This document shows positions 55,700-64,000 of a stretch of 64,000 nt of DNA, one piece after another. The position numbers and the translations under genes were made by a program. This stretch comes from Plantago ovata (lineage: Eukaryota > Streptophyta > Magnoliopsida > Lamiales > Plantaginaceae). The notes beneath the pieces are model-generated. The model was given only the letters and a program-made list of their open reading frames with translations. It was not told where the DNA came from and did no database searches. The stretch is taken from NCBI GenBank assembly GCA_028274465.1, contig CM051457.1:59768899-59832898 (forward strand). The letters are read 5' to 3'. Within the stretch, counting starts at the first letter, position 1; every line of letters begins with the position of its first letter.

Positions 55700-56612
55700 G
55701 TAAAAAGCATTTTTGGTCCTCCAAGTCGCCATCCTCTGCGGTTTTAGTCCCCACTCTGGCCCTCTCTGCACTCTTGGTCCTCTGTTTCGTATAATTCACC
55801 GTATTGGAGCGTTGAGCATTCGAATTAGTGAATACATATGCTGATGTGCTTGCCAACATGACTGTAGAGAACACTTGTCATTCCATGTCACTCCATGTCA
55901 TCTCCACATGAGATAAAACACAAAAATAACACACTTTTGGAGGCTCAATTATGCTATGTTGCAGAGCTTGGTAAAATCTGTTTTTAGAGCTTAAATAACT
56001 CTGGAAACAGAGCCTATACGCTCTGAAATAGATCTTAATTAAGCTCTGTAAACAGAGCTAATTAGTGCTCTGAACAGAGCTTAAATAAGCTCTGAAACAG
56101 AGCTTAAATTAAGCTTTGTTCAGAGCTTTATTAAGCTCTGAAACAGAGCTTAAATAAGCTCTGAATCGGAGCTTTATTAAACTCTGTTCAGAGCTTTATT
56201 AAGCTATGAATCGGGGCTTTAGTAAGCTCTGTCCCGAGCTTTATTAAGCTCTGAATCAGAGCTTTATTGAGCTCTGAAACAAAGTTTAAATAAGCTCCCA
56301 AATCGGAGGTTGATATGCTCTGTTCATACAATGAAGAGGACTTTGGCAATCCATGAATTGGATAACGAAGAATTAATTCTATCAGAAGAAGAGAATCCAA
56401 AGCGAATTGAAAGAGAATTGATGGAGAATTGAGTTTAGGGTTTTTAGTTTTTAATTTGCGGAAGAAATTTGGGTAAGGTTATAACAAACAATGCCAACTA
56501 AGCTAGATGACCAATGATGGGTCAAATAAGGGACCGTATTCGAATTGTATAAAAAAAAACAGGACCAAATACGCGGAGGATGGCGACTTGGAGGACCAAA
56601 AATGCTTTTTAC
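55700..56612. mobile_element. Foldback/MITE-like element
   Basis: Bounded by inverted repeats of about 42 bases: 55700-55741 and 56571-56612, containing TTTTTGGTCCTCCAAGTCGC and its complement, with one or two mismatches. The interior has no gene and is dominated by a palindromic minisatellite. No target-site duplication could be fixed. Confidence 0.6.
55964..56326. repeat. Palindromic minisatellite, ~23-base units
   Basis: About fifteen degenerate copies of AAGCTCTG(AAA)CAGAGCTT with AT-rich linkers (TAAATA, TTATT). Each unit is itself a hairpin. Variants include GCTCTGTTCAGAGC, GCTCTGAATCAGAGC and GCTCTGAATCGGAGC, and CTCTGTCCCGAG shows a partly matched change in both arms. Confidence 0.85.
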
Positions 56613-57083
56613 ACGCCGTTCCAGTGGAAACGACACGGAAAACTCCAGCGGCGAGGAGGAGATTTCCAGCCGGATGCGCCGCAGATGGAACCGTAGTGAG
56701 AAAAAGGACGTCGAGATGGGCGGATGATGAGCCTAAGCCTCTGCCTGTGGTATAACGATGATGAGCCTACGCCTTGCACCGCCGGTGGCGAAGCTTCCTG
56801 ATTCTCACATATTTTGATGAGAATTCGTATGAGATAAGTACTCTACCCTCAGTTTAAATAATGACAATTGGTGCAAACTGATTATTTTTTTTAAATTCAT
56901 ATGTGACGTACTGTACTACAGCCGTATTGCTAATAATCAATGAGACACGAAAAATATGGAGTATGTGTAAATGTAATCTACTACTCATTCGGCATGGAAT
57001 ATTAATTGACAAAATATTAATTGACAAAATGTATGATTAGTGGAACATATGAGTTGGATGTATTCCTCGTGATTAATTGATTG
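56613..57083. other. Intergenic DNA, no gene recognised
   Basis: A GC-richer stretch (56620-56810) without a recognisable domain, then AT-rich sequence. Confidence 0.45.
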
Positions 57084-58010
57084 ATTTTTTTCTAAAAATC
57101 AAAACTTTCATTAAACCCAAAAAATGTACATGAATAAGAGGGGTATACCCCAATCGTGACACAAGATATATCACAAAGATCAAGTACACAAGAGGGTCCA
57201 AATAGCCAGTGAAGCTACTGGAAGTAACAAGACGGCACAACACCCGAAAGACTCTAGCTAATCTATGATCTACGGAGAATCTAAAACTCAAGCGAAGACT
57301 ATAACAAAGGCTCATCCGAACTCCAGAACAATATCTGTGATTCGAAAACCAACAAAAATCGAGCCCGCACTCCCACAGCGCCCAGGGCGATGATGCATCA
57401 CCACAACCCCACTTCCAACTCATGAGAGCGACAGTCTAAAACACTTGAATTCCCGCTTGACACAGATCCCTCGGGTTTAAATGAAACAAAGGTGAACACG
57501 CCAAAACCGGGGCTCCAAGCTTGAACAATCTGTACGTCCCTAGCAAAACCAAAACGCACACAAGTAAAACCAAAGTTAGCTGCTAGTACCCAATCCAGTA
57601 ACTCGGAGTACGCAACGCCACAACCCATGTCGGCAAGCCAAACTGGCGACCCACAACAACCGACGGAGGCGCGCCCAGCCTGCAAAAAAGCAAGACAAAC
57701 ACGAAAACGGTTAACAGCAAAATACAGAACCATCCCACGCCAACCCACAGCGGAAGGCCAAACAGGCGACCCACAGCAACCGGCGGAATGCACGCCCAAC
57801 CTGCAAGAAAGCAAGACAAACACGAAACGGTTAACAACACAAGAATTTTGCCCGCCGGCCAGAAACCAGTAGCATAACCATCCCACGCCCGACAATGCGT
57901 TCATCCAACAATCTGCGCGCCCAAGTCACCGAGTCTGCACTGCAAATAAACCACCACCGCAACACAGGCATCCGCGCACAGCATGCAAAGCGAACCTAAC
58001 ACCTTGTTGA
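57084..58010 (-). mobile_element. Probable LINE 3' end, 5'-truncated
   Basis: On the minus strand it ends GGGTATACCCC, TGTACATTTTTTGGG, TTAATGAAAGTTTTGATTTT and a short A-rich tail, a layout seen in plant LINE 3' UTRs. The upstream part is GC-rich with a 120-base tandem repeat. No RT motif remains, so the call is tentative. The minus-strand frame 57398-57904 lies in it and shows no known domain. Confidence 0.4.
57601..57838. repeat. 120-bp tandem duplication
   Basis: Two copies offset by exactly 120 bases, e.g. GGCGACCCACA at 57645 and 57765 and AAAGCAAGACAAACACG repeated. They differ at scattered sites and by short indels. Confidence 0.8.
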
Positions 58011-58734
58011 AGGGGAGCATGGTTTTTCATCCTAGAGCTCAAATTCTCCATTAGTTTTCATTTGTTTAATTACTATTCTAGAGCTCAAAGACAAACTTCT
58101 ACTAGTATTTTATACTTGACGTTTCTTGTTATCTTTTGTTTATTTCTCCTTCACCTCGCAATAAAATTGGACAATGCTTGATATTGCTACAACTTTCTTA
58201 TGATGATAAAGAATTGACTTGGTTTGGTAATGTATTGTTTGATCTGATTGGAATATGTTCTGTATTTGGTTGTTTTTAGCTGCTTGTGTGTTTCTAGCTA
58301 TCAGAATAATGTCTCTATAGAGAGCTAAAGTTGTCCAATTTCGGAGCAACGAGAAAGTAAGGTGATAACTAGAATTCACGCAAGTTCTAGCTCAAAACGT
58401 CTGCCTGCAAGTACTCTTCTTCCAATCTGTTACATAAATATAAAGAAAACTAAGACTCTCATAATTACTAAATGGTATCAAGTTGATTAAGACTATGGCC
58501 CTCGCTGCACCTTGCATATTTTTAAATCTATGTTTTATGTCCTGTCTTCATCTAAAACAAAAAAAAAAAGGGAGGAAAAAGGCATGGAGGAGCACATTGT
58601 GTTGTAGTCAAGTTGTCATATACTAAATTCTTGAAACCCTGATATGTTTGCTTTATTAAAGCATGGATATGTTTACTAATAGTCATGACTTATTCATGGT
58701 GGTAATGCATTAATTATATACTTCCACTACAAGA
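58011..58734. other. AT-rich intergenic DNA
   Basis: No gene was recognised. AGAGCTCAAA occurs twice near 58030 and 58080. It ends at the CACTA target site TTC (58732-58734). Confidence 0.5.
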
Positions 58735-59130
58735 AAACCGCTAAATAGCAACCACTTTTAGCAACCGATCGATCGGTTGCTAAAATTAGCGAACGATCAG
58801 TCTTTTAGCGATCGATGGGAGCATTTAGCGACGGAAAGGATAAACCGCCCTTAGAGCGGCCGGAATTTAGCGACGGATGGGTTATCCGTCGCTAAATAGC
58901 GACGGATGGACCCATCCGTCGCTAAATAGCGACGGATTCCACCATCCGTCGCAATGTTTGAAGGTTTTTTCTTTTTTTTTTGGCCGGTCAATGCATTAGC
59001 AACGGATGACTCCATCCGTCGCTAAAATATATTTTTTTAAAAAAAAATAATTAATTTAGCGACGGATGGTTATCCGTTGCTAATATAGCGACCGATCGCT
59101 ATATTAGCGACGGGCCACCATCCGTCGCTG
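58735..59130. repeat. Left subterminal repeat region of CACTA
   Basis: Repeats of TAGCGACGGAT and ATCCGTCGCTA, often paired head-to-head around a short spacer (e.g. GCGACGGATGGACC, CATCCGTCGC), mixed with the variant TAGCAACCGAT/ATCGGTTGCTA. In En/Spm the TNPA protein binds subterminal motifs; by analogy these are candidate binding sites. Confidence 0.85.
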
Positions 59131-59149
59131 AGCTCTTTAACTTCATCTT

Positions 59150-60146
59150 CTCCGCTCCTCATCGGCAGAACACGCACAACACACACACGGCCATTAACCG
59201 CGGCTCCAAGCTCTCATCCCCTATTTTCTTCGTTTCTTCACCATTTCAATCAATATTATAGTCATTTCGAAGCTCTTCCATCAAGGAATAAGTGTAGCTA
59301 TTCAATTGCGTGATTATCTCCCCATTTCTTCCGCAATCAAAGGTATATATTTCGAACCCTAACTTGTCTAAATTTTAGTATTCTTCATTTTTTTTCAATT
59401 CATTGAATTGTATGCATTCTACTAGTATCTATCATGTTGTGTAGCTCAAATTAGGGGGGATGAACAAGTTTTAGTTGGTGAATTGATAGATTTGGTATGA
59501 ATTGGGTATTTTATAGTTTAGTTCGATTATGTTTGGGATTTGAATTGGGTTCGATTATGTTTGGGATTTGAATTTGGTTCGATTATGTTTGGGATTATCT
59601 ACGTAGTTAGTTTTGTTCAATTAGTGTAGTTTGTTTGGGATATACTAATTAGATTTGAAAATTGCATAAGTATAATTATAATGGAAATATGAGTAATTAT
59701 AGTGTATTGTAATTAGTTATTATAATGGAAATTGTATAAATATAATGAAAATATAGATAAATATAGGTAATTATAGTGTATTGCAAGTTTTTATTATAAT
59801 GAAAATTCCATAAGTATAATGGAAATATATAGATAAATATAGGTAATTATAGTGTATTGGTAGTTGTTACTATAATGCAAATTGCATAATTATAATGAAA
59901 ATATGGTCAGGTTTAGCATTCAAATATGTCAGAACGTACACTGAGGATTCCCTTACTTGAGGTTTGGAAAGCCAACTAGCTTTTGGGAGTTCCGCCCAAA
60001 GAGTGGATGCCGAGTCCCCTTCATGATGTTTGGGAGTCCTACTGGCGTGACCACCCGAATGTCTAGTGTCGTTCCTTGCTATATCTCTGATTGTACATGT
60101 TTTATATTCAACTGTGTATGTACTAACACGGATCTTTGTATTGCAG
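59150..60146 (+). other. 5' noncoding exon and first intron of the CACTA gene
   Basis: About 59150-59342 is C/T-rich 5' UTR-like sequence ending CAATCAAAG|GTATAT. The intron (59343-60146) ends TTGCAG directly before ATG. It contains a ~29-base repeat (TTCGATTATGTTTGGGATT, three copies, 59520-59600) and a ~60-base AT-rich repeat (three copies, 59660-59905). A stretch near 59930-60060 has codon-like sequence with WMPSPLHDVWESYWRDHPNV, possibly a remnant of another exon. Confidence 0.6.
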
Positions 60147-61889
60147 ATGCCACGACCCAGGAGGCCACGATACATGACCCCGCAGTCCCAGAGGGATGAT
60201 ACCGACGGAGAGGACACCGGGCAGGGCTCTCCTACTGTTTTAGGGACTCCACCTAGGTCGAGCAGGGGATCGACTCCTCATTCCTCCCTCCACGACCCGT
60301 GGGCCCACGTTCCAGACGACGGTTGTCCCTTTCAAAGGCCGGAAGATGGTCTTATGTGGAATGGTCGCCCTGTCCTTTACCCCAATGGAGAGAAGTATTA
60401 GGCATTAACTGATTTACGAACTTTTAATATATATATACCGAACTAACCTTGTCACTATTGACTTACCTGTTCTTCACAGGTTGTATGGGGAGCACGCTGC
60501 TAAAGTACTCAGTTCGATAATACGGAACAGAATGGTCCCACCGCAAGAGGGTGGCAGCCAGTGGCATTGCATCCCGGACCAAATTAAGGGAGAGCTCTTC
60601 GAGGAGCTGAGGGTGAGTTAATAATCGTACATTAATTACCTAATTGTTTGTGTTGTGAGTGGTATGTTAGCCACTTTGTGTGAGTGGTATGTTAGCCACT
60701 GTACTTGGGTGATATGTTAGTCACCATTGTTTTAGTGAAATATAGGACAATGTGAGTGGTGTGTTAGCCACTGAACTTGGGTGATATGTTAGTCACCGAT
60801 ATACCTGAATAGATGTTGTTTTCCCTTGTTATATATTTGATACATGTTAGCTCCCCTTGTTATACTTGAATGTTTTTTAAGTATTCACCAACGTATGTGT
60901 TTCGATGTTTATTTGTAATTGTGTAGAAAGAATTCGTCCTTCCGAAAGCATTGCTGATGGATCTCTGGTGGAGCTTCAACTCTCACGGTAGTGCCCTTTA
61001 CAAGTGCATGGTTCATAGCCTGAAGAAAATGTGGAAAGAAAACCGTCCACGTACCGGTGATTGGCCCGGAGATGCAATTTGGGAGGCGTGGAAGGTGTAT
61101 TGGGCTGACGGGAGAGTCCAGGCGCAGGCTGACCAGAACACTGAGAACCGGAAGAAGCAGCCGAATGATGGGACACGTACCCTGGTGACACACCGTTTTG
61201 GCTCTGAGTCGATCGCTACAGCACATGTGAGGCAGAAGGTAAGTATATTAACTTTGTGAATTCATCATTCTTATACTTGTTATTTACTTGCATTTCGAAC
61301 TTTCAAACTAAGTATATGATGCTTTCATGTGTCATTCAGTTGAAGGATAAGGAGAGTCTCCTATTCACCCTGTTCTCGAGATCTCAGAAGGCCAAGAACG
61401 GACAGTGGTTGTGTGACGAGGCCACAGCAATTGCGGTAAGTATCTACAGTACATGTGTTTATTAAATACTGATGATTTCATAACTAATTAACAACATAAC
61501 TAACACCTTATACTCTTGATTTATAATTTCAGACGGCCTACGAGGACAGGATTCGTGATCAGGATCTCACTGTTGAGGAAATGAATGCCATTTTCCTCGA
61601 GGTGAATCCTCCAGACGAGAATGGCCGTCGCTTGGGACTTGGGAGTGCAGCAGCCGTCCCTGAATTGGACTCGAGGCCGACTCGTCGTTCCCGTGCCAGT
61701 ACATCTTCATCATCTTCAGCAGCAGCAGCAGCTTCCGCTCGAGAGCAGGCCCTCTTACTTCAGTTGCAGGAGAGGGATGAGGAGGTGAAGAGGCTAGCTG
61801 CGGAGCAGGCTGCGCAGAAGGAACAGTTTGCTACTATGTTTGCTGAGCTGTATGCGAAGCTGGGGATGCCTCCACCTCCCTTTCCATGA
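60147..61889 (+). CDS. TNPA-like CACTA protein (plant transposase Ptta/En/Spm family)
   Basis: Exons 60147-60394, 60480-60612, 60927-61238, 61340-61435 and 61533-61889. All borders are GT-AG and the phases add up to 381 residues without a stop. Residues 1-80 are Arg/Ser/Pro-rich. The core (exons 2-4: RNRMVPPQEGG, WWSFNSHGSALYKCMVHSLKK, WEAWKVYW, QNTENRKKQ, THRFGSESIA) matches the plant Transposase_24/TNPA-like pattern. The C terminus has a Ser/Ala-rich linker and a coiled coil (ALLLQLQERDEEVKRLAAEQ). TNPA-type proteins bind subterminal repeats and assist the TNPD transposase in the nucleus. Confidence 0.8.
60658..60797 (+). repeat. Covarying hairpin array in intron 2 of the CACTA gene
   Basis: Five 18-base hairpins with an 8-base loop: AGTGG-TATGTTAG-CCACT at 60658-60675 and 60683-60700, GGTGA-TATGTTAG-TCACC at 60708-60725 and 60780-60797, and AGTGG-TGTGTTAG-CCACT at 60755-60772. 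Both stem types are perfectly paired, so two stem positions changed together. The loop is almost constant. Confidence 0.85.
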
Positions 61890-62149
61890 TACCCCTATCC
61901 TTTTCGACTTTATTTACTATTTTCTACATGAATACTGTGTACACTATGATATTATTTTGGATTAGTATTGTGTACGTATGATTATTATTATATGTATTGA
62001 GGGTTTTGGTACATTTATTATGATTTTTTTGGATTATTTTTTGGTTTATTTGGTCTATAGAATTTCTGTAACATGTTGCTTAATTAAACAGGTTGCATTT
62101 GATTTTGAGTCTCATTATTATATCTAAAAAATAAAAAAAAATAAAAAAA

Positions 62150-62541
62150 ATTTAGCAACCGATTGTCTCATCCGTCGCTATATACAGCAACGGATAAGGC
62201 TTATCCGTCGCTAAAAGTCCCGGACTTTTAGCGACGGATAAGACTCATCCGTTGCTAATATTTAGCAACCGATGAGACTCATCCGTCGCTAAAAGTCCGG
62301 TGACTTTAGCGACGGATAAGTCATCGGTTGCTAAAAGTCAACCTCATTTTCCGTCGCTAATCCGTCGCAAATTCGCGACGGATTACTCATCGGTCGCTAA
62401 TTCGCTAGCGACCAACGGTTTAGCGACGACGATTTTATCCGTCGCTAAAAACACCGATCGGTCGCTAGCGAATTTTAGCAACCGATCGGGGTGGTTTAGC
62501 GACGGATTGTTCCGTCGCTAAACTCCATGTTGCTTGTAGTG
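62150..62541. repeat. Right subterminal repeat region of CACTA
   Basis: Same motif families as the left side: TAGCGACGGAT, TAGCAACCGAT and TCGGTCGCTA, arranged as palindromes. The apparent frame 62300-62521 is only translated repeat. Confidence 0.85.
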
Positions 62542-62544
62542 TTC

Positions 62545-64000
62545 AGAGTGTTAGGCCAACTTCTAATCTATAATTGTTTTGGTTTTGGCTCAATGTTGCA
62601 ATTGTTTTGGTATCTCTAAGTAGTGAAATTATGTTGATTCTATTCCTGGACCAAGTTTTTGGCTCAATGTTACTTTAATTTGTGTTTGTTTTGATGCTTG
62701 TGCTAGGACTTGAGCTGAATTTCTACGATGTAGCGGCAACCAAAATTAATCTCAAAAGTGTTTCCTCGAGTCTCAAGGATTGAAGAGTTTGTAAAATGGA
62801 TATGGAGGATTACTGCTCCAATTCTTACGGATGAGCAAGAACCATGGATAAGTTACATCAAAGATAGGTTGAAATTTATTTATTTTCTATCAATTTTCAG
62901 TCTTTGATCTTTATCCCATGATATCTAATGGTTTCGATTCAGTGATTGGGTATACTTCAACCATCAAGAGTTGCAAGATACGATATTGACAATTGTAAAT
63001 TTGGTCCATTTCTTGAAATGAGACACATCAAAGAAATATAGTATCTGAAGTTGCTATGGCATATGGATGCGGAAAAGATATCATATGGATACAAATCATG
63101 TCTCTCCAATTCCTGAAGCGATTGGATACCGAAACTATAAAGGGGTTTGCAAGATATACTATTGATACTTTATGATTTTTTGTCCAAATAAATATAGCAC
63201 TTGAAAGTTGCTATGATATATCGATGTAAAGATTTGTATCTCTGGAGCTAATAGCCCAATTTATGTCAGGTTGACAAATCACATTCTTGAAGTGACTGCA
63301 AATACATTACAAATGTTGTGACGTGTGATCATTGAAAAAGAACAACAACCATCATTGATCAGTTGGTTGATATGTACCTCATGTACATCAACGATTTCTT
63401 TTCAAAACCGAGGCATCTAAATTGCTATTTAGAGTTTATGCCAGTAGTCATGATCATCATTAGATCTGGAAAGAAGTTGGCTCTACATATCTCTATACAT
63501 GTATTGCAAAAGCATGTAACATGGCATCATGCACAACATAGATAAATCTCACCAACCTGAAGTTGGAAAAAGTATTGCAACAGCATGTAATATGGCATCA
63601 TGCACAACATAGATAAATCTCACGAACCTGAAGTTGGGAAAAGTATATGAATATTAGTTATTGCAATACAATGAAAGATCAATTGCTGGCTATATTGATA
63701 TATTGATCATCTTATTATCAAGAATGTATCAAACTCTACAAAAAGAAAAGATTTAGCATCAATCTTACGATGAAATAAAGATGCCTTTGTGGTCATGAAT
63801 ATTATAAGACAATTATATCTTTGGAAAAGAAATATGTGGTGACAAGATCACACATTAGACTCACTTCCTGAACAAGTTTGGGATTACTAATCTTGCCAAT
63901 ATAAAGATGACAGTGATTATTTGTATCTTTATGTCACATCATTTTGCCCAAATTCAATTATTCACAATTGTTATATTTAACCAACAAGAAGTTGGTATTT
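62545..64000. other. Intergenic DNA right of CACTA, no intact gene
   Basis: AT-rich. A short coding-like piece at about 62728-62870 (KVFPRVSRIEEFVKWIWRIT, then PILTDEQEPWISYIKDR) is not recognised and has a stop just upstream. A 71-bp tandem duplication lies at 63502-63643. The rest may be old retrotransposon sequence but shows no diagnostic motif. Confidence 0.45.
63502..63643. repeat. 71-bp tandem duplication
   Basis: Two copies beginning TATTGCAA; the second copy differs at about four bases. Both contain ATGGCATCATGCACAACATA. Confidence 0.85.

Larger units (their letters stand above)
58735..62541 (+). mobile_element. CACTA (En/Spm) transposon, complete ends, TNPA only
   Basis: Starts CACTACAAG and ends CTTGTAGTG, flanked by 3-bp duplication TTC (58732-58734, 62542-62544), the hallmarks of CACTA elements. 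3807 bp. Both ends hold dense subterminal palindromic repeats, and the interior holds one gene of five coding exons plus a 5' noncoding exon. No TNPD/TNP2 transposase was found, so it is probably non-autonomous, but the preserved ends, gene and target site suggest recent activity. Confidence 0.95.

Noticed and set aside
57398-57904. 168-residue minus-strand frame
   Set aside because: It spans the 120-base tandem repeat, has no domain or start context, and other frames overlap it.
59930-60060. Possible extra TNPD exon upstream of the TNPA-like gene
   Set aside because: A short coding-like stretch ends in a stop, and no TNPD motif could be matched; kept only as a remark in the intron entry.
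62300-62521. Open frame at the right CACTA end
   Set aside because: It is translation of the subterminal repeats.

Overview
The window looks like gene-poor, transposon-dense nuclear DNA of a flowering plant, most likely a eudicot; the genus cannot be told from the sequence. The evidence is Ty3/gypsy (Athila-like), Ty1/copia, LINE, CACTA and Stowaway elements, an S-protein homologue (SPH) gene and a FAR1-related (FRS) gene, all with plant-type GT-AG introns. No rRNA, true tRNA or CRISPR locus was seen.

Layout. 1-2812: minus-strand Athila-like element A (gag, tRNA-Asp PBS, LTR), running off the left edge and inserted in a minus-strand LTR that starts TGTAACACCCC (to 4817). That LTR in turn interrupts the pol 3' end of a copia element. 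4818-19519: two minus-strand copia units in the order internal-LTR-internal-LTR, with tRNA-Met PBSs and decayed polyproteins. 19520-22521: a 5'-truncated LINE. 22526-23598: an LTR-like fragment and a third copia RNase H fragment. 23599-42649: a three-deep nest. Element C was entered by element B-I (TSD ACGAC), whose gag-pro reading frame was entered by B-II in opposite orientation (TSD GAAGT). 43191-47774: small element D (TSD AGGAT), carrying a family-A solo LTR (TSD CTGGG). 47814-48694: 3' LTR and polypurine tract of another copia element. 49216-49656: intact SPH gene. 49790-54093: FRS pseudogene with a Stowaway MITE in an intron, flanked by an inverted duplication of the SPH 3' end. 55700-56612: foldback element filled with a palindromic minisatellite. 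57084-58010: LINE-like 3' end. 58735-62541: complete CACTA transposon (TSD TTC) with an intact five-exon TNPA-like gene and no TNPD. The rest holds no recognisable gene.

How parts fit. B-I and B-II keep gag and an aspartic protease but no reverse transcriptase or integrase, so they resemble non-autonomous TR-GAG elements that depend on helper enzymes. In the place of pol both carry a candidate 541/542-base intron (TACTAAC-type branch site, TTTGTAG acceptor) followed by a conserved unknown reading frame. The A, B, C and D elements share start, end, primer site and short blocks of LTR sequence.

The most unusual signal is a set of short hairpins with the pattern stem-GCG-NNN-CGC-stem, clustered before the LTR TATA box and again after the coding region. 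Outer stem bases change between copies and families while staying complementary. Two unrelated hairpin arrays with the same kind of covariation occur in the copia leaders and in a CACTA intron.
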